Source: Oscillatoriophycideae cyanobacterium NC_groundwater_1537_Pr4_S-0.65um_50_18 (GTDB taxonomy: Bacteria > Cyanobacteriota > Cyanobacteriia > Elainellales > Elainellaceae). From it: a stretch of DNA of 64,000 nucleotides. Shown here piece after piece: positions 17,297-25,444 of the stretch. The translations under genes and the position numbers were made by a program. The notes below the pieces were generated by a model. The model worked only from the letters and a program-made list of their open reading frames with translations. It was not told the DNA's origin and searched no databases. The stretch is taken from assembly GCA_016208305.1 (NCBI GenBank), contig JACQYI010000006.1:806001-870000 (forward strand). The letters run 5' to 3'. Each line of letters opens with the position of its first letter. The first letter of the stretch is position 1.

Positions 17297-17647
17297 GTGA
17301 TCCAGGTGGGCGAAGTGTACTGGAGTTGCAAACCCTATGCTGAAAGAGTTGATCATGGGCAAAGCGACGACACTGTGGACAATAATCTTGAGGGTCAAAT
17401 TACTGAGCCAGAATTGGCAGTTTATACCTGTGAAATCAATCTTAAGTTCAGATTGATTGAAGAGAGACAGGTTATTTATAATCGCGATCAGCTTTTAGAG
17501 CGTTTGCTGGACGCTATTTCTTGCGGTGCCGATCGGTATCTTGAACCCATCGCAGCAGATGTTCAAGCTTTGGAGATACCTGACTTAGAAGCCTCTCCGC
17601 AAATGCGCCGCCAGCTCATACTTTTGCGTAACTCCACAGACACTTAA
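17297..17647 (+). CDS. Small conserved-looking protein of unknown function
   Basis: A 116-residue protein starting at GTG 17297, 25 bp after trhO. I do not recognise the family. There is no signal peptide or membrane segment. The sequence has beta-rich segments EPELAVYTCEINLKFRLIEE followed by helical RDQLLERLLDAISCGADRYLEPIAADVQALE and RRQLILLRN, with an acidic Asp/Glu-rich middle. The codon use and HIP1 content look like real coding sequence, and a strong terminator follows at 17679. The start is uncertain because the frame is open upstream into the 3' end of trhO. Confidence 0.65.
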   Translation: MIQVGEVYWSCKPYAERVDHGQSDDTVDNNLEGQITEPELAVYTCEINLKFRLIEERQVIYNRDQLLERLLDAISCGADRYLEPIAADVQALEIPDLEASPQMRRQLILLRNSTDT

Positions 17648-17678
17648 AGAGTGTTTTGGCAGCAATATCTCATTTTGG

Positions 17679-17707
17679 AAAAAAGCCCGCCGCTGGCGGG
17701 CTTTTTT
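17679..17707 (+). terminator. Perfect A-stem/T-tract terminator
   Basis: Six A plus GCCCGCC (17679-17691) pair exactly with GGCGGGC plus six T (17695-17707), loop GCT. It works in either direction by sequence and lies 31 bp after the small unknown gene. Confidence 0.92.
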
Positions 17708-17720
17708 CGGGCTTTGTTGG

Positions 17721-17753
17721 GGGGAGTTTGCACCCGCAGGGCGCAAACTCCCC
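17721..17753. repeat. 11-bp perfect stem hairpin beside the terminator
   Basis: GGGGAGTTTGC (17721-17731) pairs exactly with 17743-17753 around the loop ACCCGCAGGGC. No T-tract follows. It may be a palindromic repeat inserted next to the terminator. Confidence 0.75.
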
Positions 17754-17950
17754 ATATGAAATTCACAAGAACTGCTGATGTTTTGGGGTGTGAATTGCGT
17801 TTTGGGATGGTTTTGGCAAATCTTCTGCATAGCTGCCCAAATACCATCCCTCTCCAGATTGAAAGACGATCGTTATAACCGCAAGCTGAGAACATCCCCG
17901 AATTCTACAGGTCTGATCTATGATGATCTTCAACTGACTCGGAGCTAACT

Positions 17951-19087
17951 ATGAATTGGTGGCGCAATCTTAAGCGAAATCCTTTGGCTCGACTCGGAGC
18001 CGCTATTCTGCTGACGTTCTACTTGATCGTGATTTTTGCAGAATTCGTTGCGCCTTATGATCCTAAAACTTCGCAGGCAGATGGCTCGCTACTGCCCCCC
18101 ACCCAGATTCACTGGTTTAATGAACAGGGACAGTTTATAGGGCCGCATGTCTATCCCACCACACAAGGCGCTGTGAGCTTAGAAACAGGCGATCGCGCCC
18201 TTAAGATCGATCGCAGCCAGCCTTCCCCAGTGCGGCTGTTTGTCCAAAGTGAACCCTACCAATTTCTTCAAGTGAAGCTACCGCTACCCACGCGGTTCTC
18301 TCTAAGCGATCCCAAAATAGAAGATATCGAACTTTTCTCTGGCTTTAAGAGCAATCTGCATTTGTTTGGAACTACAGGAGAAAGCAGAATCAACCTCTTG
18401 GGCACTGACGAACAGGCGCGCGATCAATTTAGCCGTCTGGTGCATGGCGGTCGCATTAGTCTGTTCATCGGCATTGTAGGAACGCTGATTACCTTTCCCC
18501 TAGGGCTTCTGGTAGGCGGCATTTCTGGCTACTTTGGCGGCCTTATCGATGTGGTTTTGATGCGGATTGTAGAGGTGCTGATGGTGGTTCCCTCGATCTA
18601 CTTGCTGGTGGCCTTGGGGGGCGTGTTACCGCCGGGCTTGACCAGCGCTCAGCGATTTCTGCTGATCGTTATCATTACTTCTTTCGTCAGCTGGTCGGGT
18701 TTAGCCCGCGTGGTGCGGGGGCAGGTCTTGTCCATCAAAGAACGGGTCTACGTGCAGGCAGCAAAGGCGATGGGGGGGCGATCGCTCTACATCATTGCCC
18801 GCCATGTGTTGCCCCAGACGGCTACCTACATCATCATTTCTGCCACCCTCACAATTCCTAGCTTTATCGTGGCAGAGGCAGTACTCAGCCTGATTGGGCT
18901 GGGAATTCAGGAGCCTGATCCGTCTTGGGGAAATATGCTGTCTGTCGCTACAAATGCCTCAGTTTTAGTGCTGCAACCTTGGCTAGTTTGGTCACCTGCC
19001 ATCCTCATTGTGCTGACGGTGTTGGCCTTCAACCTGCTAGGAGATGGACTGCGTGATGCCCTCGATCCACGAAATCTTCAGCGGTAA
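17951..19087 (+). CDS. ABC transporter permease, OppC/DppC type
   Basis: Inner-membrane permease of the oligopeptide/dipeptide/nickel importer class, 378 residues. The N-terminal NPLARLGAAILLTFYLIVIFAEFVAPYDP is the characteristic OppC leader with its first membrane helix. A periplasmic insertion of roughly 115 residues follows (to about residue 150), longer than in typical DppC. LLGTDEQARDQFSRLVHGGRISL then opens the transport domain. The coupling loop is YVQAAKAMGGRSLYIIARHVLPQ, the EAA motif that contacts the ATPase. GLGIQEPDPSWGNMLS near the C-terminus is typical. The partner permease, ATPases and binding protein are not adjacent, so the substrate is unknown. Confidence 0.93.
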   Translation: MNWWRNLKRNPLARLGAAILLTFYLIVIFAEFVAPYDPKTSQADGSLLPPTQIHWFNEQGQFIGPHVYPTTQGAVSLETGDRALKIDRSQPSPVRLFVQSEPYQFLQVKLPLPTRFSLSDPKIEDIELFSGFKSNLHLFGTTGESRINLLGTDEQARDQFSRLVHGGRISLFIGIVGTLITFPLGLLVGGISGYFGGLIDVVLMRIVEVLMVVPSIYLLVALGGVLPPGLTSAQRFLLIVIITSFVSWSGLARVVRGQVLSIKERVYVQAAKAMGGRSLYIIARHVLPQTATYIIISATLTIPSFIVAEAVLSLIGLGIQEPDPSWGNMLSVATNASVLVLQPWLVWSPAILIVLTVLAFNLLGDGLRDALDPRNLQR

Positions 19088-19147
19088 GTGGGTGTGTGCA
19101 GTCTTCATGACTAACTGTTTCCAATGGAGTCAACCTTTTCTCCTGAA

Positions 19148-19188
19148 GATATATTTGTAAGCGAACTCCGATCGTCTACAAATATATC
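19148..19188. repeat. 12-bp inverted repeat between convergent genes
   Basis: GATATATTTGTA (19148-19159) is repeated as exact reverse complement at 19177-19188, loop 17 nt. It lies in the 230-bp gap between the ABC permease gene and glnT, which converge. Confidence 0.7.
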
Positions 19189-19211
19189 CTCAGAAAAATC
19201 GCTATGGAAAA

Positions 19212-19248
19212 CATTCCATGAAATTCTTGCGAAGAGTTTCATGGAATG
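19212..19248. repeat. Near-perfect 17-bp hairpin with 3-nt loop
   Basis: CATTCCATGAAA (19212-19223) pairs with TTTCATGGAATG (19237-19248). The inner part continues with one T-G pair and TCTT/AAGA, leaving only GCG as loop. It shares the trinucleotide-loop design of the hairpins at 1848, 45523 and 63045 but not their sequence. Confidence 0.8.
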
Positions 19249-19317
19249 GCTGGGTTCTGAGTCTTGTTCAATGCTGGGGCGAATACTTGGGCGAATGCGA
19301 TCGATGAGCGCAGATAA

Positions 19318-20643
19318 CTACACGTTGATGTACTGTTCCAGTTCCCAAGCCGTAATCTCAGCGTTGTGAGCATCCCACTCTTGCCGTTTGAAATCAAGAT
19401 AGGTTTTGGCAGCCTGTTCGCCTAAGGTTGTCATCAGCAGATTGTCTTGCTCTAAATACCGCAAAGCCTCTAGCAAGCTAGTCGGTAGCGTCTTCAGCGT
19501 CGTGAATTCTGAGCCACGGACAAACATATTCTCATCAATGCGATCGCCTGCCTGCAAATGTTTCTCTATGCCTTCTAACCCTGCGGCAAGTAGCCCCGCC
19601 TGAGTTAAATACATGGTGGTCGCTCCATCAGGCAGCCGACACTCAAAGCGGCCTTTGTCAGGAATCCGCAGCATATGTGTCCGGTTGTTGCCGCCATAGG
19701 ACAGGTAGCGCGGACTCCAAGTACTGCCAGAGGCGGTCATAGTGGCTCCAATACGGCGATAGGAGTTAATCGTAGGAGCACAGAGGGCAGATAGTCCTTG
19801 AGCATGATCGAGCACGCCGCCCAAAAACTCGTAGCCTAGCTGCGACAGCCCCACATCATTGCTTTCGTCTAGGAAAGCGTTATCACCCTTATCCCAAAGG
19901 CTAAGATGCACATGGGCACCGTTACCCGTCAAATGACTAAAGGGTTTAGGCATAAAGGAAGCCGTTAGGCCCCGCTGCTCAGCCAGGGTTTTCACCATGT
20001 ATTTGAAAAAGACATGGCGATCGCAAGTGGTCAACGCGCTGCTATAAGTCCAGTTCAGCTCAAACTGCCCGTTTGCGTCTTCATGGTCACACTGGTAAGG
20101 CTCCCACCCTAGCTGGTTCATGTAGCTCACCAGCGTCGAGATTAGGTCAAACTGCCGCATCAAATTCATCTGGTCGTAGCAGGGTCGCGCAGCCGTATCC
20201 AAGGTATCGGCGACCTGATAACCTAGCTCTGTTTTCTTCAGCAAGCAAAATTCTGCTTCTACGCCTGTTTTAAAGTCGTATCCTAAGCGGGCACATTGCT
20301 CTAGCACCCGCTTAAAGATGACACGAGGTGCTGCCGCAAAGGGTTCGCCATTCATGTAGACATCGCTGGCAACCCAACCCACATTCGTCTGCCAGGGCAG
20401 CACAATCAGCGACTCAGGGTCAGGAATAGCAGCAATATCAGGCGCATCTGGCCCTAGACCCAAGTTCGAGGCAAAGGGGGCAAAAAATGCGCCTTCTGCT
20501 TCTACAGCGGCAATTTTTCCGGCAGGAACTAGCTTGGCACGGGTGCCCCCCAGTAGATCGGTATAGGAGACGAGAAAAAACTCTAGTCCCAGCTCTTGGG
20601 CTTGCTCTGCGAGGCTTTGCGTTTTGGGCAAGGTTCCAACCAT
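19318..20643 (-). CDS. glnT: GlnT-type (type III-like) glutamine synthetase
   Basis: Glutamine synthetase fold enzyme, ATP-dependent ligation of ammonia or a small amine to glutamate. At 441 residues it is shorter than GlnA. The N-terminal FFLVSYTDLLGGTRAKLVP, the catalytic-domain start VEAEFCLLKK, FELNW metal-ligand region, MPKPFSHLTGNGAHVHLSLWD and the NSYRRIG / TMTASGSTWSPRY block are GS family motifs, with the Glu-rich RFECRLPDGATTMYL near the C-terminus. It belongs to the GlnT group, where some members make gamma-glutamylmethylamide rather than glutamine; the sequence alone does not settle this. It is divergent from a cupin gene, with a GTA-N8-TAC box between them. Confidence 0.88.
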   Translation of the reverse strand: MVGTLPKTQSLAEQAQELGLEFFLVSYTDLLGGTRAKLVPAGKIAAVEAEGAFFAPFASNLGLGPDAPDIAAIPDPESLIVLPWQTNVGWVASDVYMNGEPFAAAPRVIFKRVLEQCARLGYDFKTGVEAEFCLLKKTELGYQVADTLDTAARPCYDQMNLMRQFDLISTLVSYMNQLGWEPYQCDHEDANGQFELNWTYSSALTTCDRHVFFKYMVKTLAEQRGLTASFMPKPFSHLTGNGAHVHLSLWDKGDNAFLDESNDVGLSQLGYEFLGGVLDHAQGLSALCAPTINSYRRIGATMTASGSTWSPRYLSYGGNNRTHMLRIPDKGRFECRLPDGATTMYLTQAGLLAAGLEGIEKHLQAGDRIDENMFVRGSEFTTLKTLPTSLLEALRYLEQDNLLMTTLGEQAAKTYLDFKRQEWDAHNAEITAWELEQYINV

Positions 20644-20698
20644 GTCGGCATCTCCAGCATTTTGCCTCTCAGTAAAACAAGCTTGTCATGACAGGTTT

Positions 20699-20712
20699 GT
20701 ATGATGGGATAC
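20699..20712. promoter_or_regulatory. Candidate NtcA box between glnT and the cupin gene
   Basis: GTATGATGGGATAC fits the NtcA consensus GTA-N8-TAC exactly. On the glnT strand, 22 bases separate it from TTTACT (4 of 6 bases of a -10 box), the spacing of NtcA-activated class II promoters. On the cupin strand TAAACT lies 18 bases away, which is shorter than usual. NtcA control of glnT by nitrogen status is therefore a reasonable inference. Confidence 0.6.
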
Positions 20713-20815
20713 GTAATGGGCTTTTGGTTTTAAACTGCGAATGCGCCTTACCGTCACACTGTGATGTTGAGCCATAATACTGGGGTAGATCTCAACCCCT
20801 TTTAAGCACTGCAAT

Positions 20816-21268
20816 ATGGATATTGCTCAAGAGGCCAAGACCATTCAGGATGCAAATATCGCTCACGATGGCGAAATTATTACTGTTCACCCGACGCAAG
20901 AGGTAATGACCCGCCAGAAATTGCCCTACTTTTTTGGCATATCCCAGGCAACGGCAGGCACGACTGGAATTTCGATGAATCTCGTCGTCATTCCGCCAGG
21001 AGCCTCAGCAGAGCCGCACTTCCACAGAGACTATGAGACAGCCATTTATATCCTAAAGGGACAAGTAGAAACGCGATACGGCAAGGGTTTGCAGCGATCG
21101 ATCATTAACACCGCCGGAGATTTTTTATTCATTCCAGCAGGTGTACCGCATCAGCCTCATAATCTCAGCGAGACTGAAGCAGCTGAGGCGATCGTGGCTC
21201 GCAACGACGCAAATGAACAAGAGAATGTAGTGCCCTACGATCCTGTAGCGGATCTAGTCGATCAGTAG
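20816..21268 (+). CDS. Small cupin-domain protein
   Basis: A single-domain cupin of 150 residues, cytosolic by lack of signal. Cupin motif 1 is PPGASAEPHFHRDYETAIYILKG with the His-x-His and Glu metal ligands (PHFHRDYE), and motif 2 is GDFLFIPAGVPHQPHN with the fourth ligand His. It could be a metal-dependent isomerase, dioxygenase or sugar-binding protein; no specific substrate can be assigned. It is divergent from glnT and may share its nitrogen-regulated promoter region. It converges on ccs1, with the stop codons only 5 bp apart. Confidence 0.85.
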   Translation: MDIAQEAKTIQDANIAHDGEIITVHPTQEVMTRQKLPYFFGISQATAGTTGISMNLVVIPPGASAEPHFHRDYETAIYILKGQVETRYGKGLQRSIINTAGDFLFIPAGVPHQPHNLSETEAAEAIVARNDANEQENVVPYDPVADLVDQ

Positions 21269-21273
21269 TCTGT

Positions 21274-22704
21274 CTAGACAGAAGCTTGAGTTTGGGTTCC
21301 TGGATGGAGGGCGCTTTCGGGAGCAGCTTGAGCTGAGCCTTCTGTGAACTGCTCCAGCATGGCAATCATTTCACGCTCGAACGTGACTTGGGCACGATTG
21401 GTTTTACCGCCAATGTAGAATCCCTCCTGGGTTTGCAGTGCCCAGATCTGCGAATGAGAAACGTAGCTCATCATCACTCCCAGCATCATTAGCCCAAAGC
21501 CACCATAAACCAGCGGAATACCCGGATCGGCCTTGATCTGCAATCCGGTGCTGCCAACAATTTCAGCGATCGCCAAGGTCACGCCATTCACTTCGGTAGA
21601 CATGCCTTCGCGCACCGTAGAAACCAGTTTGCCCTCTTTGTCATAGATCAGCAGAATACCTTGCAGATCTTTGGCCACGACCGAAATGCCGTCGCTCAGA
21701 TCGGGCTTGGTCGGTAACCAAGTGCCCCACAGCCGACCCTTGCCCCCCGTCTCTAGCTCCGCCATAGGCAGCTCCAAGGTGGGACTATTGTTGAGGCGAA
21801 AACGGACGGCAGCGATCGCCCAATCGGCCTGGTACAGCGTCACCCCTTTGTGACGTAAGGGCTTGTTAACGTGAATCGTCTGGCGATCGACCTCTTCTCC
21901 GGCTTGATCTAACACCGACAGATCAGAATAAAACTGGTCGATCGTGCCCTTGGGCGTGTAGTCAATCCAGAAGCGATTCACTTTTACCGACCAGTCTTTA
22001 GGAATTTGCGAGGCGGCAAAAGGCCCCGCATCAAAAATGTTGCGAATTTGGAAGGTGTTGCCGCTCGGAACCATCTCTTGGGCAAAAAATCCCGTCATAG
22101 AGCCGACGATCGCCCCCACCAGCGTAATTAGCATGGCGGCATGAACGACAATTGGCCCAATCCGCCCTATCAGCCCCTTGTGGGCATAGAGCTTGTCCCC
22201 TTCCTGAAAAATCTTATAGCGCTGCCTTTGCAATAGAGGAATCAAGGTTTCTAGCGAACCCTGAGGCAATTCTGCACTCAACGCCATTTTTTGAAACTGG
22301 CGGGGCTGGCTATAGAAATTCCAGGTGCGAGAAAACCAGCGTAGAGCCGTGAGCTGCCGCTTGAACGTACAGGTGGTGAGACTGGCTCCAAACAGGATCA
22401 AAATCGCTAAAAACCACCAGGTGCGGTAGACATGATCTAGCCCTATGGTCAAAATCACCTTCCAGGTCAAAAACCCGAAGAGCGCCGGATTTTCTGGATA
22501 GTTTTCTTGATAAAACGCCTGGGTTTGCCCTTGCTCGATCACCGTGCCTGAAATGCTGAAAATCGCGATCGCCAAAAGCAAAAAGATGGCTAAACGCAAA
22601 TCTGCCAGGAGGGGAACCAGCTCTCGTTTGAAATAGTATTGGAGCGATCGCGAGAGGTTAAAAGAGGGAGGCTCTGAGGAGGGGGAGGGGGTCTTGGAAG
22701 TCAT
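21274..22704 (-). CDS. ccs1: System II cytochrome c biogenesis protein Ccs1/ResB
   Basis: Together with CcsA it delivers and attaches heme to apocytochromes c on the lumenal/periplasmic side. I chose the ATG at 22704; an in-frame TTG at 22725 would add seven residues. The 476-residue protein has the ResB start [27 protein letters not shown], further membrane segments ([36 protein letters not shown]), a large soluble domain with [15 protein letters not shown]-like [17 protein letters not shown], and a final membrane segment [20 protein letters not shown] with SHSQIWA. The conserved His of RHKG is present. CcsA is not adjacent. Confidence 0.95.
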   Translation of the reverse strand: MTSKTPSPSSEPPSFNLSRSLQYYFKRELVPLLADLRLAIFLLLAIAIFSISGTVIEQGQTQAFYQENYPENPALFGFLTWKVILTIGLDHVYRTWWFLAILILFGASLTTCTFKRQLTALRWFSRTWNFYSQPRQFQKMALSAELPQGSLETLIPLLQRQRYKIFQEGDKLYAHKGLIGRIGPIVVHAAMLITLVGAIVGSMTGFFAQEMVPSGNTFQIRNIFDAGPFAASQIPKDWSVKVNRFWIDYTPKGTIDQFYSDLSVLDQAGEEVDRQTIHVNKPLRHKGVTLYQADWAIAAVRFRLNNSPTLELPMAELETGGKGRLWGTWLPTKPDLSDGISVVAKDLQGILLIYDKEGKLVSTVREGMSTEVNGVTLAIAEIVGSTGLQIKADPGIPLVYGGFGLMMLGVMMSYVSHSQIWALQTQEGFYIGGKTNRAQVTFEREMIAMLEQFTEGSAQAAPESALHPGTQTQASV

Positions 22705-22824
22705 GAATTCGAGTAGCGTCGTCAAGGGCGCTGAACTGCTGGGCTTTAACTGAAGGTTTTAAACTCAACAACCCTGTCTATCTGTCCTGTTTATACTGTA
22801 GCGCTGTTAAGAATGCCGCTAAAT

Positions 22825-23523
22825 CTATTTGCTTTCAACAGTTGAGTGCTTCTGACCTACCCGAGGCTCTGTACCTGCCAGAAGACGCTGAATGTTTGCT
22901 CGGTGACACCAGATCACATAAGTTCCTCCTAGAATCGTTGCAATCTGGAAGGGCAACGGCTGCTGTAGGACGACCATGAGCACCATAGCGGATAGGACTG
23001 TCGCGATCGAACTTAAGGAAACGATGCGGGAGATAGCTAAGGCCAAACCGAACACGATCATGCCCCCCAGCCCAACCTGCCAAGCCATGCCAAACAGCAC
23101 ACCTAACCCAGTCGCGGCAGATTTTCCACCCGTAAAGTTAATCCAGATCGATTTGCTGTGTCCCAAGACCGCCATCAGTGCCGCCAGCGTTATCGCCCAA
23201 TCTATCCAGCTTTGGAAATCGACCTCTGCCGGAATGGCATTGGGAATGGATAGCTCATAGAACCAGCGCGTAAAGGCTAAAGCAGCAACGCCTTTGAGCA
23301 TATCGACCAACAGCACCATCAGCGCCGGAACCTTTCCCAGGGTTCGCAGCACATTGGTGGCTCCCGTAGACTTAGAGCCATGTTCTCGGATATCAATACC
23401 TCTGAGCCTGCCTAGCCAGTAGCCCGTTGGAATGGAGCCTAGCAAATAGGCGATCGCAGCTACAAAGATGGCAATCGGTATCCAGAGATAGCTTGTCTCA
23501 AGCAGCGCTGTCCAGGCAGCCAT
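22825..23523 (-). CDS. plsY: Acyl-phosphate:glycerol-3-phosphate acyltransferase
   Basis: Membrane enzyme making lysophosphatidic acid from acyl-phosphate, the first step of phospholipid synthesis. The 232-residue protein has the three cytoplasmic motifs of the family: GSIPTGYWLGRLRGIDIREHGSKSTGATNVLRTLG combines motif 1 with the Gly-Ser and Asn core, then GHSKSIWINFTGGKSAATGLG is motif 2, and a hydrophobic C-terminal part ends in WCHRANIQRLLAGTEPRVG, motif 3. About five membrane helices are seen. It is followed downstream on the same strand by ccs1, 120 bp away. Confidence 0.96.
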   Translation of the reverse strand: MAAWTALLETSYLWIPIAIFVAAIAYLLGSIPTGYWLGRLRGIDIREHGSKSTGATNVLRTLGKVPALMVLLVDMLKGVAALAFTRWFYELSIPNAIPAEVDFQSWIDWAITLAALMAVLGHSKSIWINFTGGKSAATGLGVLFGMAWQVGLGGMIVFGLALAISRIVSLSSIATVLSAMVLMVVLQQPLPFQIATILGGTYVIWCHRANIQRLLAGTEPRVGQKHSTVESK

Positions 23524-23685
23524 AAAACCTCACTCAGTGCGATCGAAAAAGTGCGTTTCAATTCAGTCTGAGCAAATCCAGACCGAACCCTAAGCGCAAA
23601 CCCAGTACGCCAAACCAGTTTACCTTGAGGATATTCACTCACGATCACTTTGGGCGCATATCCTGCGGTTCAATTCCTGGGATCT

Positions 23686-23707
23686 GGAAATGCCACGCGG
23701 CACTTCC
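23686..23707. repeat. Degenerate copy of the GGAAGTGCC palindrome
   Basis: GGAAATGCC (23686-23694) faces GGCACTTCC (23699-23707) with one mismatch and loop ACGC, and GAAAAACT follows. The right half matches the right arm of the hairpins at 1848-1900 and 63045-63095, so this looks like a decayed or partial copy in the gap between plsY and the dioxygenase gene. Confidence 0.6.
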
Positions 23708-23771
23708 GAAAAACTGGCTTGTTTAATCTATGCTTCTCAACAGACTATTAAGGCCACTAGTAATAATGCCA

Positions 23772-24695
23772 CTAGTAAGTTGCTGCAAATCGACTCTCTA
23801 AGTAGTCTTGGGTTAAGATCGGCGGATATTGCGCTGGGCGATCGTCATTTTGGCAGCTCTCCAAACAGGCAATTTCAACATCCAGGTTAGGATCGCAAAA
23901 TAGAGCCACAGAGTAGCGCGATCGCAGGGCGGCCAGCAATGGCACCCCCACCCGATGAGGCGTTGAGCTGAGTTCGTCATTAGTCCAGCGCTGCATCGCA
24001 TCACCCACATTTACCAGCAGCGCATCCGGCACATGAGGGGCGGCAATCCACTCGCCATTGCGGGTGCGCACTTCTAAACCGCCGACATCATCTTGCAAGA
24101 GCAGGGTAATACTGCCATAGTCCGTATGCTCTCCCGCACGAAGCTGTCCTGGCTCTGGCGTTTGGCTCACAGGCGGATAGTGCAGCATGCGCAACACATA
24201 ATTTTGACCATGCTTGTCGTCAAAAAAGGTTTCAGGCAAATGCAGGGCGATCGCAAAGGCACGCAGCACCTTTGGAGCCACCTCAGTTGTACATTGCCGA
24301 TAAAACTCTGAAACCACAGCTTGAAATTCCTCAGGCTGACTCGGCCAAAGGGCGTGAATGCCTACATTAAAAGCTTCCTTTAAGTCCCAAGGCTTCGCAG
24401 CATCAAGCCTTTCTTTTTGAAACCCGACGTAGCCACAGTTGGTTTCGGGCGATCGCGCTACCTGCTGCTTCAGGGCGATGGGCAGATCAAAAAACTGCTG
24501 TGACTGGATCAGCAGGCGATCGAGTAGCGATTTCGAAATTCCAGAATTGAGCAAATACATGAAGCCCATTTCGCGACAGGCTACATAAATCTGCTCAACA
24601 ACCTGCTGCCGCTCAGCAGCAGACCCTTGGCTAAAGGGTGCGAAATCAATGATAGGAATTTGGCTGTTGGAAGCTAAGGTGAGGGTACCAGACAT
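23772..24695 (-). CDS. 2-oxoglutarate/Fe(II)-dependent oxygenase, isopenicillin N synthase-like
   Basis: A 307-residue member of the isopenicillin N synthase-like oxygenase family, cytosolic. The start SQIPIIDFAPF is typical of the DIOX N domain. The iron ligands are His and Asp in EHTDYGSITLLLQD, and the distal His in SSTPHRVGVP. The 2-oxoglutarate-binding Arg-x-Ser is RYSV. YGYVGF-like CGYVGFQKERLD is also usual. Plant relatives make ethylene, gibberellins or flavonoids, and bacterial ones act on diverse small molecules; the substrate here is unknown. It stands alone between plsY and peroxiredoxin Q. Confidence 0.92.
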   Translation of the reverse strand: MSGTLTLASNSQIPIIDFAPFSQGSAAERQQVVEQIYVACREMGFMYLLNSGISKSLLDRLLIQSQQFFDLPIALKQQVARSPETNCGYVGFQKERLDAAKPWDLKEAFNVGIHALWPSQPEEFQAVVSEFYRQCTTEVAPKVLRAFAIALHLPETFFDDKHGQNYVLRMLHYPPVSQTPEPGQLRAGEHTDYGSITLLLQDDVGGLEVRTRNGEWIAAPHVPDALLVNVGDAMQRWTNDELSSTPHRVGVPLLAALRSRYSVALFCDPNLDVEIACLESCQNDDRPAQYPPILTQDYLESRFAATY

Positions 24696-24769
24696 GCAGG
24701 CTAGTCTCTCAAGCGATCGGCAATGGCATTGTTAATAGAGCAGAGCTTACATTACAGATAGAAAAATCC

Positions 24770-24796
24770 TTGGTGGTGCGCTTCGCGTACCACCAA
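24770..24796. repeat. 12-bp hairpin with TTC loop
   Basis: TTGGTGGTGCGC (24770-24781) pairs with GCGTACCACCAA (24785-24796), with one G-U pair and loop TTC. It is in the gap between the dioxygenase gene and peroxiredoxin Q. The core GCGC-ttc-GCG follows the same trinucleotide-loop pattern as the other palindromes. Confidence 0.75.
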
Positions 24797-24904
24797 AAAT
24801 ATTCTCAATCAAGGCTACGGCTATAAATTTACGGCTACAAATTAATAAAGTGCGCTGGGAAAAAGGCAGCAAACGCTCTTTCCCCAGCCATCAGAAGCTC
24901 TAGG

Positions 24905-25345
24905 CTACATTAGCCCCAGATCAGCCAGAATATCTGTGGCGTGCGTATCAGTCTTAACGCTGTCGTAGACTTTGACAATTTTGCCCTCACCATCAATCAC
25001 AAAGGTAACGCGCTTAGAATAGCCGCCACCCGAAACGTCATAGCTTTGAGTCAGCAACCCATCCACATCTGCTAGCAGAGGAAAGGGGAGGTTAAATTTC
25101 TCGGTAAAAGCTTGGTGCGAGACTTGATTGTCCATGCTGACTCCGTACACCACAATATCTTTGCCCTGGTAAGCGGCATAGTTATCGCGGAAGCTACAGG
25201 CTTCGCGGGTACAGCCGGGAGTATCGTCTTTGGGGTAGAAGTAAAGAACTACTGTCTTGCCTGCATGATCGGACAAAGAGACAGGGTTGCCATTGGTATC
25301 GTTGACGGTAAAGCTGGGAGCCGTTGCGCCTTCTTTGAGAGCCAT
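24905..25345 (-). CDS. bcp: Thioredoxin-dependent peroxiredoxin Q (bacterioferritin comigratory protein)
   Basis: Reduces hydrogen peroxide and organic hydroperoxides using thioredoxin. The 146-residue protein is full length. The peroxidatic Cys is in DDTPGCTREACSFRDN, with the resolving Cys five residues later (CTREAC), the arrangement of atypical 2-Cys peroxiredoxin Q. FYPKDDTPGCT precedes it as usual and the catalytic Arg is in SKRVTFVID. There is no signal peptide. It is probably cytosolic. A 15-bp inverted repeat upstream may be an operator. Confidence 0.96.
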   Translation of the reverse strand: MALKEGATAPSFTVNDTNGNPVSLSDHAGKTVVLYFYPKDDTPGCTREACSFRDNYAAYQGKDIVVYGVSMDNQVSHQAFTEKFNLPFPLLADVDGLLTQSYDVSGGGYSKRVTFVIDGEGKIVKVYDSVKTDTHATDILADLGLM

Positions 25346-25378
25346 AAGTTTGATCCCTCGTGTTTAACGGTATGTCCG

Positions 25379-25393
25379 GTTACAGATTGTAAC
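25379..25393. promoter_or_regulatory. Inverted repeat GTTAC-N5-GTAAC upstream of peroxiredoxin Q
   Basis: GTTACAGATTGTAAC is symmetric over its outer five bases on each side and lies 34 bp upstream of the bcp start. It could be an operator for an oxidative-stress or two-component regulator; no regulator can be named. The promoter itself is not obvious. Confidence 0.35.
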
Positions 25394-25444
25394 TTTAATT
25401 TTACGCCACTGGTTACGTCGCTGGGCGATCGCAACTCAGAATAG

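Larger units (their letters stand above)
17648..17950. other. Non-coding gap with two hairpins
   Basis: Between the small unknown gene and the ABC permease gene. It contains the terminator at 17679-17707 and, 13 bp later, a second hairpin at 17721-17753. The remainder (17754-17950) shows no gene; TTGAAAGACG and the HIP1-like GATCGT occur but no convincing promoter pair. Confidence 0.7.

Noticed and set aside
20754-20764. CRP-like TCACACTGTGA between glnT and the cupin gene
   Set aside because: The half-sites are in the reverse order and spacing compared with TGTGA-N6-TCACA, so it is just a short palindrome.
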